NCBI GenBank assembly: GCA_017470905.1
Contig: JAFUXL010000003.1
Location: 1 to 64,000, forward strand
Source of the DNA: Ruminococcus sp.
GTDB lineage: Bacteria; Bacillota; Clostridia; Oscillospirales; Ruminococcaceae
Reading direction: 5' to 3'
Length of the DNA: 64,000 nt
Numbering within the stretch: the stretch's first letter is position 1; each line of letters opens with the position of its first letter. The notes beneath the pieces are model-generated. The model searched no databases and was not told where the DNA came from. It saw nothing but the letters and a program-made list of their open reading frames with translations. This document shows positions 25,179-33,554 of the stretch, piece by piece. Both the position numbers and the translations under genes were made by a program.

Positions 25179-26500
25179 AGAGCGGAAGATATTTTGCGGC
25201 AGAACTTCTCGACAGAACATTCAGGCATAACAGCTATTCAAATATCATGCTCGGCAGTGCCGCCGAAAAAATAGAGCCTGAAATCGGCGCAAAGGAATGG
25301 AAATTCTGCTGTGCCTTGTATCACGGGGTTATCGAGAGGAAAATCACGCTCGATTATATAATCGGCGGACTTTCCTCACGTCCGATTGAAAAGCTTGATA
25401 CTGTTATCCTGAATATACTGCGCACGGGGATATATCAGATATTGTATATGGACAGTGTACCCGACAGTGCCGCAGTAAACGAAAGTGTAAAGCTTGCAAG
25501 GGAATTTAAAAAATCAAGCGCATCGGGTATGATAAATGCCGTTCTGAGAAATTTTATACGGAACGGCAGGAAATATGATATTCCAAAGGATAATACCGAA
25601 AAAATGTCCGTTGAGTATTCCACCGACATTCGTCTTGTCGAAAGCCTGATAAAGGACTACGGAGAGGAAAAAGCCGAAAATCTCCTTGCCGACTCCCTCG
25701 GAGAGCCGCCCATTTATATCCGCCTTAACAATCTTGCGGTCACGGAGGAGGATTTTATGAAATCATGGGCGGAGGGCTTTAAGCCTGAAAAATCGGAGAT
25801 AATTCCGTATTGCTACAGGGTTGCGGGGAAATATGCGGAGAATATCGAAAAGGAAGATATGTTCGGCAGGGGGCGTTTTCATGTTCAGGATATGGCTTCA
25901 CAGCTTTGCTGTCTTGCATTAAATCCGAATGAAAACGATACCGTAATTGATATGTGCGCCGCCCCCGGAGGAAAAACCTTTACAATGGCTGAAATGATGA
26001 ACGGAAAAGGACAGGTACGGTCTTTTGACATTCACAGACACCGTGTACGTCTGATAGATTACGGTATAAAGGCTCTCGGTCTTGAAAATGTAACTGCGGA
26101 GGTCGGTGATGCGGCGGTGTATAATCCGAAAATAACCGGATGTACAAAAATACTCTGCGATGTGCCGTGTTCGGGGATAGGTACGATAAGGCGCAAGCCC
26201 GAAATAAAATACAAAAATCCCGAAGATTTTGAAAAGCTCCCCGATATTCAGTATGCCGTTGCGGAAAATGCCATCAATTACCTTGCTGACGGCGGAGAGA
26301 TGGTTTATTCCACCTGCACGCTCCGCAGAGCCGAAAATGATGAGGTTGTGGAAAAGCTGATTGAAAATCACCCCGAAATGGAGCTTGTCAGGCTGCCCGA
26401 ACCCCTCGGAGACAAATTTGACGGGGCGGCGAGTATATTTCCCATGCATTTCGGGAGCGACGGATTTTTTATCGCAAAGCTGAGAAAAAAAGGACGGTGA
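25175..26500 (+). CDS. rsmB: 16S rRNA (cytosine-967-C5)-methyltransferase
   Basis: 441 residues. NusB-like N-terminal RNA-binding domain (1-~140), then a Rossmann methyltransferase with SAM loop DMCAAPGGKTFTMAE, motif IV CDVPCSGIGTIRRKPEI (Pro-Cys) and motif VI YSTCTLRRAENDEVV (the nucleophile Cys). Starts by ATGA overlap with the peptidase gene. Confidence 0.96.
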   Translation: MKSGRYFAAELLDRTFRHNSYSNIMLGSAAEKIEPEIGAKEWKFCCALYHGVIERKITLDYIIGGLSSRPIEKLDTVILNILRTGIYQILYMDSVPDSAAVNESVKLAREFKKSSASGMINAVLRNFIRNGRKYDIPKDNTEKMSVEYSTDIRLVESLIKDYGEEKAENLLADSLGEPPIYIRLNNLAVTEEDFMKSWAEGFKPEKSEIIPYCYRVAGKYAENIEKEDMFGRGRFHVQDMASQLCCLALNPNENDTVIDMCAAPGGKTFTMAEMMNGKGQVRSFDIHRHRVRLIDYGIKALGLENVTAEVGDAAVYNPKITGCTKILCDVPCSGIGTIRRKPEIKYKNPEDFEKLPDIQYAVAENAINYLADGGEMVYSTCTLRRAENDEVVEKLIENHPEMELVRLPEPLGDKFDGAASIFPMHFGSDGFFIAKLRKKGR

Positions 26501-26504
26501 GCCG

Positions 26505-27563
26505 TTGGATAAAATCGACATACTGAGCCTTGAACTCGATGAAATAGAAAATATTTTAATCGGACTCGGAGAGAAGAAATTCAAAGCAAAACAGATATTC
26601 CGCTGGCTTCATGTCAGGAGAGTATTTGATTTCGATAAAATGACTGATATATCTGTCCAATTGAGGACTGCGCTGAAAGAAAAATTTTGTATAAATAGAC
26701 TATTTGTGCAGAAAAAGCTTGAATCTCATACGGATAATACTGTAAAATATCTTTATAGGCTTAATGACGGTAATTTTGTCGAAACGGTCTTAATGGAATA
26801 CAGCTACGGCTACAGTATTTGCGTATCAACTCAGGTCGGCTGCAAAATGGGCTGCAATTTCTGCGCATCAGCCGTTGCAGGCTTTGTGAGGAATTTACAG
26901 CCGTCCGAAATACTTATGCAGATTTACGGCACAGAGAACGACATGAATATCAGGGTTTCGGGTATTGTGCTTATGGGCATAGGCGAACCACTCGACAATT
27001 ATGACAATGTCCTGAAATTTCTGCGGCTGGTTTCGGACAAAGACGGAAATAATCTCAGTCTGCGCCATGTTTCGCTCTCTACCTGCGGAATTGTCCCGAA
27101 AATTTATGAGCTTGCACAGCTAAGGCTCGGTCTTACCCTTTCGGTATCGCTCCACAGTGCGGACGATATGCGCAGAAGCGAAATTATGCCCGTGAACAGG
27201 AAATATCATATCCCCGAACTGATTGAGGCTTGCAGATATTATATACAAAGGACGGGCAGGCGCATTACCTTTGAATATGCCGTTATAGACGGGGTCAATT
27301 CTTCGGAAAAGGATGCGGACAGGCTGGCGGCTCTTCTGCGTGGCATTAACTGCCATGTGAACCTTATCCCCGTGAACAGGATAAGAGAACGCAGCTACCG
27401 TACAACAAGAGGCGCAGCGGCAGCCTTTGCAAAGCAGCTCGGAAAAAGAGGCATAAATGCCACCGTGAGAAGAACTCTCGGAAGCGATATAGAGGCTGCC
27501 TGCGGACAGTTAAGACGTGACGCAGACAAAGAAATTTCAGAAAATGGAGGTGCGGATAAGTGA
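26505..27563 (+). CDS. rlmN: 23S rRNA/tRNA (adenine-C2)-methyltransferase RlmN
   Basis: 352 residues. Radical-SAM cluster CKMGCNFCAS (CxxxCxxC), GIVLMGIGEPLDNYDNV, SLSTCGIVPKI, and the methyl-carrying Cys region near the C-terminus (ATVRRTLGSDIEAACGQL). TTG start at 26505, 5 nt after rsmB. Adds a methyl to A2503 of 23S rRNA and A37 of some tRNAs. Confidence 0.97.
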   Translation: MDKIDILSLELDEIENILIGLGEKKFKAKQIFRWLHVRRVFDFDKMTDISVQLRTALKEKFCINRLFVQKKLESHTDNTVKYLYRLNDGNFVETVLMEYSYGYSICVSTQVGCKMGCNFCASAVAGFVRNLQPSEILMQIYGTENDMNIRVSGIVLMGIGEPLDNYDNVLKFLRLVSDKDGNNLSLRHVSLSTCGIVPKIYELAQLRLGLTLSVSLHSADDMRRSEIMPVNRKYHIPELIEACRYYIQRTGRRITFEYAVIDGVNSSEKDADRLAALLRGINCHVNLIPVNRIRERSYRTTRGAAAAFAKQLGKRGINATVRRTLGSDIEAACGQLRRDADKEISENGGADK

Positions 27564-28285
27564 GGTTCAGATCGGGTACGGATATTGGTCTGAAGCGTGA
27601 GGAAAATCAGGACTCTGTGAGATGTGAATATTTCGGGCATAATGTCCTTGCTGTCGTCTGTGACGGCATGGGTGGAGAACGTGCCGGAAGAGAGGCAAGC
27701 ACCCTCGCCATGGAAGAGTTTTTTCAGCGATTTTCCGCAGGATATACCGAAAACATGGAGGACGAGGAAATCCGCAGGCTTCTTGTGTCATCGGTGTCCG
27801 CCGCAAATTCCGTGATATATACAAGGGCAAAAATGGATTTGCGGAATTTCGGCATGGGTACTACCTGTGTCGCCGCATTCGTCACGGATAAATCTGCTTT
27901 TATAGCAAATGTCGGCGACAGCAGGGCATATCTGATAACGGACGGCGGTCTGCATCAGATTACCACCGACCATAATGTCGCCACTCTGCTCTATGAACAG
28001 GGAAAAATAACCGAGGAAGAACGTGACTGCCACCCGCAGAAAAATATGCTCATACGTGCGGTCGGCGTTGAGAGAACGGTGCTTACCGATACGTTTATCC
28101 TCGATTATGAAAACCAGATAAGTCTCCTGCTGTGTTCCGACGGTCTTTCGGGATATTGCAGCGATGATGAAATATATGATGTTATTACCGGTACAGCCTT
28201 TGACGATGTCGTTCAGGCTCTCATTGACCTGTCGCTCAGAAAGGGCGGACGTGACAATGTGACCGTTGCGGTAATCTCCGATTAA
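27560..28285 (+). CDS. PP2C-family Ser/Thr protein phosphatase
   Basis: 241 residues (PrpC/Stp type). Metal-binding motifs: TDIGLKREENQDS, VCDGMGGERAGREAS, ANVGDSRAYLI, LLCSDGLS and GGRDNVTVAVI. GTG start overlapping the rlmN stop, with GGAGG upstream. It should reverse phosphorylation by the adjacent kinase. Confidence 0.95.
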   Translation: MRFRSGTDIGLKREENQDSVRCEYFGHNVLAVVCDGMGGERAGREASTLAMEEFFQRFSAGYTENMEDEEIRRLLVSSVSAANSVIYTRAKMDLRNFGMGTTCVAAFVTDKSAFIANVGDSRAYLITDGGLHQITTDHNVATLLYEQGKITEEERDCHPQKNMLIRAVGVERTVLTDTFILDYENQISLLLCSDGLSGYCSDDEIYDVITGTAFDDVVQALIDLSLRKGGRDNVTVAVISD

Positions 28286-28306
28286 TAAGGAAGAAAGGAA
28301 AAAAGT

Positions 28307-30703
28307 ATGGACAAGAACAAGAATATCGGCAAAAAACTTGACGGCAGATACGAGATAACCGAGCTTATAGGCGTTGGCGGAATGGCTGAGGTTTATAAGG
28401 GCGTTGACGTTATCGACAATAAGACCGTTGCAATCAAGATACTGAAAAAGGAATTTTCCGAGAACGAGGAATTTCTCAGACGTTTCAGAACCGAGTCAAA
28501 GGCAATAGCCGTCCTCTCACACCCGAATATAGTAAAGGTGTATGATGTGGGATTTTCCGACAAGATACAGTATATCGTAATGGAGTATATCGACGGCATA
28601 ACACTGAAAGAATTTATCGAGCAGGATAAAGTCCTCTCATGGAAGGATACCCTGCATTTCATAATCCAGATACTCCGTGCCTTGCAGCACGCCCACGACA
28701 AGGGCATCGTTCACCGTGACATAAAGCCCCAGAATATAATGATGCTCTTTGACGGCACTATAAAGGTCATGGATTTCGGCATAGCAAAATTCGCAAGCGA
28801 AGCAGGCAAGACGGCTACCGACCAGGCTATAGGCAGCGTACATTATATAAGCCCCGAACAGGCAAGCGGCGAGCCGACAGATGCAAAAAGCGATATATAT
28901 TCGGTCGGCGCAATGATGTACGAAATGCTCACCGGAAAAAAGCCCTTCGACAGCGACAACCCCGTGACAATTGCCGTTATGCATATGCATGACATTCCCG
29001 AAAGACCCAGAGCAATCAACCCCGATATTCCCGACGGTCTTGAGGAAATTGTCCTCAGAGCAATGGAAAAGAACCCCGAGGACAGATACCAGACTACGGA
29101 CGAGATGATTTCTGACCTCGAAAAATTCAAGTCCAACCCCGAACTCACCTTCAATTACTATCAGGAGGAGGACGATGAGGGTCAGAGCAGCACACGCTTT
29201 TTCGATACCTCCGCAAATATCAGAGCCGCACAGGAGGCGGAGGCTGCACAGCTCCAGCAGCAGCAGCCAATCTATAACGGCGGCGCAGCATATGCAGGCG
29301 ACCCACAGCAGCCCTATCCTCCCCAGCAGCAGGGCTACGGCGACATCTACAACAATGACGGATACTACGAACCCGATGACGATGACGAGGACGAGGAAGA
29401 AGAGGAGGAGGAACGCTCTTCACTCGTTGTTCCCGTTCTTACGGCAGTAGTTGTGGTAGTTATTATCGTTGCCGTTATCTTCATAGCAACGCTCCTCAGC
29501 GGACTGCTCAAAAACAACAACGACAAGAATGACTATACAATGCCCGATTTTGTCGGCATGGATTTTAACGATGCCGTCTCACAGTACGGCAACAGCATAC
29601 AGTTTCAGGAGGACGGCGCAGAATACAACGAATATGATGCAGGCATAATTATCTCACAGGATATTCCCGCAGGAACAGAATTTAAAAAGGGTGACATTCT
29701 CAAGGTTAAGATAAGCAAGGGCATGGAGACAGTCGAAGTACCCAAGCTTGCGAATATGAACCAGGAGCTTGCAAAAGACCAGCTCCGCCAGAGAGGTCTT
29801 GAATGCGAGGTAAAAAACGCATCAAGCTCCGAAATCGAAAAAGGCTACGTCATAAGGACAGAGCCGAGCGAGGGTACGGAAGTCCACAAGGGACAGACTA
29901 TCCTCCTCTATGTCAGCATGGGTCTTGAAGCAGGTCAGGTAAGCGTTGACGAATATATCGGTCTTAATGCCGAGGACGCTGTGGCACTTGCCGAATACAA
30001 GGGTCTTAAACCAAGCACCGAGTCCGTTGCATCTTATGAGGACGAGGGCAAGGTTGTCGGTCAGAGCCTCGAAAAGGGCGAAAAGGTAGACATGGGTTCG
30101 GAAATCGTATTTCAGGTAAGCAACGGTCAGAACCCTGACGGTCAGATAACATATGCAGTAAACTTCCCGGCAGAGGCAAGCGGACGTTTCGTTATTGACT
30201 TCATGCTCAAAAATGAGGACGGAGAAGTAAGCACCGACACAACTCCCAATATCTTCTGCCCCGAAATGTCAACCATCAGCCATGATGTAAAGGGTTCGGG
30301 CGAAAAGGTATATGTAACCGTAATGCTCACAAACCTCAGCACAAGCGTGAGAGCAAATATAGGAACCTATTACTTCAACTTTGCCGAGGGTACAATCACA
30401 ACCGAAACAGAGGACGTATGGAGCGCATTCGACCAGGTAGACGGTATTCCCAAGGCTACCGAAGCTCCCACAGAGGAGGAACAGCCGCAGCAGCAGGAGG
30501 AAGAGCCTCCGCAGCAGCAGGAAGAGCCTCAGACCTATCAGCCCGAAGAGCCTGAGCCTGTACCCACAGAAGCTCCCACGGAGTATATCTATCAGCCCGG
30601 TATCAACGGCGAATGGGATCCTGTTGACGGTCACTGGAGAGAATATCAGCCCGGTATCAACGGCTATGTAGACGCCGTAACAGGTATTTGGGTATGGTAT
30701 TGA
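28307..30703 (+). CDS. PASTA-domain Ser/Thr protein kinase (PrkC/StkP type)
   Basis: 798 residues. Cytoplasmic kinase domain ~12-285 (GVGGMAEVY, VAIKIL, HRDIKPQN, MDFGIAK), an acidic Gln/Asp/Glu-rich linker ending in EEEEEEE, one membrane helix (VVPVLTAVVVVVIIVAVIFI), then about three extracellular PASTA domains. After a further domain comes a Pro/Glu/Gln-rich hinge and a C-terminal pair of repeats, YQPGINGEWDPVDGHW and YQPGINGYVDAVTGIW, not usual for the family. PASTA kinases sense lipid II or muropeptides and control division and dormancy. Partner phosphatase is directly upstream. Confidence 0.95.
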   Translation: MDKNKNIGKKLDGRYEITELIGVGGMAEVYKGVDVIDNKTVAIKILKKEFSENEEFLRRFRTESKAIAVLSHPNIVKVYDVGFSDKIQYIVMEYIDGITLKEFIEQDKVLSWKDTLHFIIQILRALQHAHDKGIVHRDIKPQNIMMLFDGTIKVMDFGIAKFASEAGKTATDQAIGSVHYISPEQASGEPTDAKSDIYSVGAMMYEMLTGKKPFDSDNPVTIAVMHMHDIPERPRAINPDIPDGLEEIVLRAMEKNPEDRYQTTDEMISDLEKFKSNPELTFNYYQEEDDEGQSSTRFFDTSANIRAAQEAEAAQLQQQQPIYNGGAAYAGDPQQPYPPQQQGYGDIYNNDGYYEPDDDDEDEEEEEEERSSLVVPVLTAVVVVVIIVAVIFIATLLSGLLKNNNDKNDYTMPDFVGMDFNDAVSQYGNSIQFQEDGAEYNEYDAGIIISQDIPAGTEFKKGDILKVKISKGMETVEVPKLANMNQELAKDQLRQRGLECEVKNASSSEIEKGYVIRTEPSEGTEVHKGQTILLYVSMGLEAGQVSVDEYIGLNAEDAVALAEYKGLKPSTESVASYEDEGKVVGQSLEKGEKVDMGSEIVFQVSNGQNPDGQITYAVNFPAEASGRFVIDFMLKNEDGEVSTDTTPNIFCPEMSTISHDVKGSGEKVYVTVMLTNLSTSVRANIGTYYFNFAEGTITTETEDVWSAFDQVDGIPKATEAPTEEEQPQQQEEEPPQQQEEPQTYQPEEPEPVPTEAPTEYIYQPGINGEWDPVDGHWREYQPGINGYVDAVTGIWVWY

Positions 30704-31581
30704 TGAATACCGAAAATGACTGCGGTATAATAATAAAATGCCTCGGGGGTCTCTATACCGTAGAGACCCCTGACGGCTTATATGAGTGCAGGGCAAGGGG
30801 AGTTTTCCGCAGTAAGGGCATAAGCCCCTGCACGGGCGACAGAGTGCGTATCAGGAACGGCGTTATATATGAAATATCCAGGAGAAAAAATTATATCATA
30901 AGACCTCCGCTTGCAAATCTTGATTTGCTGATATTTGTCGTTTCGACGGTAAGCCCTCCGCCGAATTTTCTTATCCTCGACAAATTCATAGCCATAGCCG
31001 AATACAAGGGAATAACCCCTGCCGTTGTCATCACAAAGACCGACCTCGGCGAAGGTACGAAAATAAGGGAAATATACGGCGGTATCGGCATAGACGTGAT
31101 TGAAGCCGATTACAGCAATGAAGATACGGTCAATGCCGTGCGAAATCTGATAAAGGGTAAAATCAGCGCATTTACGGGAAATTCGGGCGCAGGAAAGTCC
31201 ACTCTGCTCAATGCCGTGGACTCATCGCTTAATATCCCCACAGGAGAGATAAGCCGCAAACTCGGCAGAGGCAGGCATACCACACGCCATGCGGAGCTTT
31301 ATAAGCTTGCGGAGGGCGGATATATCGCCGATACTCCCGGATTTTCCACCTTTGAGACGAGCAGGTACGATATAATCCGCAAGGAGGAGCTTGCGGACTG
31401 CTTCAGGGAATTTTCATCGGCAGAGGGCGAATGCCGTTTCCGTGACTGCGCCCATGTCTGCGAAAAGGGCTGCGCAGTACTCGATGCTGTCAGGAGCGGC
31501 AGAATATCCGAAAGCCGCCATGCAAGCTACTGCGCAATGTATGAGGAGGCAAAACAGTTGAAGGAGTGGGAAATCAAATGA
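30703..31581 (+). CDS. rsgA: Ribosome small-subunit GTPase RsgA
   Basis: About 292 residues. OB domain, then a circularly permuted GTPase with G4 TKTD before G1 GNSGAGKSTLLNAV and G3 DTPG, and a C-terminal zinc knuckle (CRFRDCAHVCEKGCAV). A 30S assembly checkpoint. ATG 30703 overlaps the kinase stop (TGATG). A longer in-frame TTG at 30688 lies inside the kinase gene and is less likely. Confidence 0.96.
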   Translation: MNTENDCGIIIKCLGGLYTVETPDGLYECRARGVFRSKGISPCTGDRVRIRNGVIYEISRRKNYIIRPPLANLDLLIFVVSTVSPPPNFLILDKFIAIAEYKGITPAVVITKTDLGEGTKIREIYGGIGIDVIEADYSNEDTVNAVRNLIKGKISAFTGNSGAGKSTLLNAVDSSLNIPTGEISRKLGRGRHTTRHAELYKLAEGGYIADTPGFSTFETSRYDIIRKEELADCFREFSSAEGECRFRDCAHVCEKGCAVLDAVRSGRISESRHASYCAMYEEAKQLKEWEIK

Positions 31582-32207
31582 AATACTGTGTTATACTTGC
31601 TGGGGGAGAGGCAGGCGACATCAAAAATTTAGCTGTCGAGAACTTCCGCAAGAACGGAATAATAATAGCCGCAGACGGCGGATACAGACTTGCACGGGAA
31701 CTTGGAATAGTCCCCGATGTGTTCGTGGGCGATTTTGACTCCTTTGACGGGGATATTCCCGAAAGCGTCGAAATCCACCGCAGCGTCCCCGAAAAGGACG
31801 ATACGGATACCATGCTCGCCGTAAAGCTTGCGATAGAAAAGGGCTGCACGAATATACTCCTCCTCGGCGGAATGGGCGGAAGATTTGACCATACCTTTGC
31901 GAACATACAGACCCTTGTCTATGCCTGCGAAAACGGCTGCCGAATGTCCATGTGCGACAGCGGAAATTTCGTCACGGCTCTCGGAAAGGGCGTGCATAAC
32001 TTCACCGCCTCGGAAAGCGGATATTTTTCGCTCTTTGCTGTGACGGACGAACTGGACATAGAATACATGAGGGGTACTAAATATCCCCTTGAAAATTACA
32101 TCATGAAAAACAGCTTTCCTCTTGGTGTAAGCAACGAGATAATGGGCGAAAAGGCTGTCATTTCGATACGTTCGGGAAAAGCCCTCCTTGTTTGGTCGGA
32201 AAAGTAA
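31578..32207 (+). CDS. thiN: Thiamine pyrophosphokinase
   Basis: About 209 residues. AADGGYRLARELGIVPDVFVGDFDS, KDDTDTMLA and LLGGMGGRFDHTFAN are the ATP/thiamine-binding motifs. Makes thiamine diphosphate. AAGGAG supports ATG 31578, overlapping rsgA (ATGA). The usual rpe gene between rsgA and thiN is absent. Confidence 0.95.
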   Translation: MKYCVILAGGEAGDIKNLAVENFRKNGIIIAADGGYRLARELGIVPDVFVGDFDSFDGDIPESVEIHRSVPEKDDTDTMLAVKLAIEKGCTNILLLGGMGGRFDHTFANIQTLVYACENGCRMSMCDSGNFVTALGKGVHNFTASESGYFSLFAVTDELDIEYMRGTKYPLENYIMKNSFPLGVSNEIMGEKAVISIRSGKALLVWSEK

Positions 32208-32226
32208 CCAAAAATCCCCTGCTGAA

Positions 32227-32232
32227 TATAAT
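32227..32232 (+). promoter_or_regulatory. Possible -10 box before the spoVM leader element
   Basis: TATAAT 13 nt before the family-A element, the same spacing as at the VanZ and DUF4317 copies. No good -35 hexamer is seen 17 nt upstream, so this is weak. Confidence 0.35.
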
Positions 32233-32245
32233 ATATTATAATCTA

Positions 32246-32382
32246 TGATTGAGCAAAATTAAAATTTTTCGTGATAATATATAAAAAATTATAACGAAAA
32301 GCAATGTTCTCCCCCACCTGCGGTGGGGGAGAACAAAGAAAAAATATAAAAATTTTGTGAATTATTTTGAGACGCTCATTTA
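32246..32382 (+). repeat. Leader element family A, complete copy upstream of spoVM
   Basis: Starts TGATTGAGCAAAATTAAAAT and TTTTTCGTGATAAT; centre GTTCTCCCCCACC-TGC-GGTGGGGGAGAAC (perfect 13-bp stem, 32307-32335); then AACAAAGAAAAAATATAAAA, GTGAATTATTTTG and GCTCATTTA. The two ends can pair (GAGC...GCTC). It ends 28 nt before the spoVM start. Confidence 0.85.
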
Positions 32383-32410
32383 TAGTTATAATTTCAAAGG
32401 GGGGATACAT

Positions 32411-32500
32411 ACGAAAATAGTCGTGATAAGAAGTCCCAGGATACTTTCGGGTATACTGAGGGCGATTTTCGGAATAAAAAAAGAACATCAGGAGCAATGA
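32411..32500 (+). CDS. spoVM: Stage V sporulation protein SpoVM (tiny membrane-curvature peptide)
   Basis: A 29-codon frame reading x-KIVVIRSPRILSGILRAIF then GIKKEHQEQ. It aligns residue for residue with Bacillus SpoVM (MKFYTIKLPKFLGGIVRAML...): shared Lys2, Ile6, Pro9, Leu12, Gly14, Ile15, Arg17, Ala18 and Gly21. In Bacilli and Clostridia spoVM follows thiN, exactly as here. SpoVM is an amphipathic helix that marks the curved forespore membrane and recruits SpoIVA. A strong AAAGGGGGG (32397-32405) is placed for a start at 32411, but that codon is ACG, not ATG. The next possible start, GTG 32423, would remove four residues. Confidence 0.85.
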   Translation, partial: TKIVVIRSPRILSGILRAIFGIKKEHQEQ

Positions 32501-32533
32501 AAAAAGGAGCTGTCACTGCGGCAGCTCCTTTTT
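32501..32533. terminator. Terminator shared by spoVM and the VanZ gene
   Basis: Stem AAAAAGGAGCTG/CAGCTCCTTTTT (32501-32512 with 32522-32533). It begins right after the spoVM stop and contains the VanZ stop codon, serving two convergent genes. Confidence 0.88.
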
Positions 32534-33016
32534 GAATATCCTGCAAAATAATCTGCATATCAGGGCGGATATTATTATACCCACACAGCTTCCGAGGGTA
32601 TCTATTATAATATCCCTGAACTCCCCCGAACGTCCTGCAACGAAAAGCTGGTGCATTTCGTCCGTGCAGGCATAGAGAAAGCACAAATCAAGCGATATTA
32701 CGGAATTAAGGCTAAGAAATCTGCCCTTTCCGACACCGAGACACATGAAAAATCCGAGCAGTGCATATATGCTGAAATGCGCAAGCTTGCGGACGATATG
32801 AGTTACAGTGCCGATAATTTCCTTTTGTTCGGTCAATGTGCGGCTTTCGAGGTCGGGAAAGAATACCGAAACTATGTAATTCGCAATGCCCTTGCTTGTC
32901 ATGGAGGACTGCGCTGAATTTTCGTTTGAAAAGAGGAATATCGTTATCATCACAGAAAGAGACAACAGTAAAAATATTTTCCTCATAAGCGTAAGATTAT
33001 TGAAATATTCTGCCAT
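32513..33016 (-). CDS. VanZ-like membrane protein
   Basis: About 167 residues with four membrane helices and the VanZ pattern RKLAHFSIYALLGF, CTDEMHQLFVAGRSGEFRDI and IDTLGS. VanZ homologues are associated with low-level teicoplanin resistance in enterococci; most chromosomal copies have no tested role. AAGGAG favours ATG 33016 over TTG 33022. Leader carries a family-A element behind a good promoter. Confidence 0.88.
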   Translation of the reverse strand: MAEYFNNLTLMRKIFLLLSLSVMITIFLFSNENSAQSSMTSKGIANYIVSVFFPDLESRTLTEQKEIIGTVTHIVRKLAHFSIYALLGFFMCLGVGKGRFLSLNSVISLDLCFLYACTDEMHQLFVAGRSGEFRDIIIDTLGSCVGIIISALICRLFCRIFKKELPQ

Positions 33017-33104
33017 AGACAACTCCTTTTTATCTCCCGTAATTCAGATATTAATTTTTATTTTTTAACAATCTCCGCCGCAGCGGAGATCATGATTTTA
33101 ACCA

Positions 33105-33241
33105 TAAATGAGCATTTTTAATAATGCACAAAAATTTTTATATTTTGTCTTTGTTCCCCCTCGCCGTAGGCGGGGGGAACGTTGTTTTTTAATTATGCTT
33201 TTTTCTGAATTATCACGAAAAATTTTAAATTTGCTCAATCA
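33105..33241 (-). repeat. Leader element family A, complete copy upstream of the VanZ gene
   Basis: Minus-strand reading: TGATTGAGCAAATTTAAAAT, TTTTTCGTGATAATTC, hairpin GTTCCCCCCGCC-TAC-GGCGAGGGGGAAC (one mismatch), AAAGACAAAATATAAAAATT, TTGTGCATTATT, AAAATGCTCATTTA. The ends pair. It starts 14 nt after the -10 box and ends 88 nt before the ATG. Confidence 0.85.
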
Positions 33242-33255
33242 CAGATTTCAATATA

Positions 33256-33284
33256 ATTATAACATATATATTTCCATTTGTAAA
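33256..33284 (-). promoter_or_regulatory. Promoter of the VanZ gene
   Basis: Minus strand TTTACA (33284-33279), 17 nt, TATAAT (33261-33256). Transcription would begin about 7 nt before the family-A element. Confidence 0.75.
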
Positions 33285-33342
33285 GTGTTGAAAAACTGTA
33301 ACCAAATAGTAACCAAATTACAGAAAAAATTTCAAAAATATC

Positions 33343-33371
33343 TTGTATTATTCTTTTAAAAATGATATAAT
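33343..33371 (+). promoter_or_regulatory. Promoter of the 33555 membrane-protein gene
   Basis: TTGTAT (33343-33348), 17 nt, TATAAT (33366-33371). The 538-bp gap 33017-33554 holds this promoter, the VanZ promoter, a family-A element and a small palindrome ATCTCCGC/GCGGAGAT near 33071-33090. Confidence 0.7.
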
Positions 33372-33554
33372 AGTTTCATGTGGACTTAAAATCGGTATTT
33401 ATTATATTTGATTTCCTGTCTTAAAGCCCTGTTTCTCCACAGATCAGCGTGGAATAAATGAAAACCGTATCACTCCGCCCCCCCGGCGGTTAAAATAAAT
33501 TAAAATTCTTGATTTTATTAAAACAGATATGCAAAACCTGTTTCGGAGGTAGAA

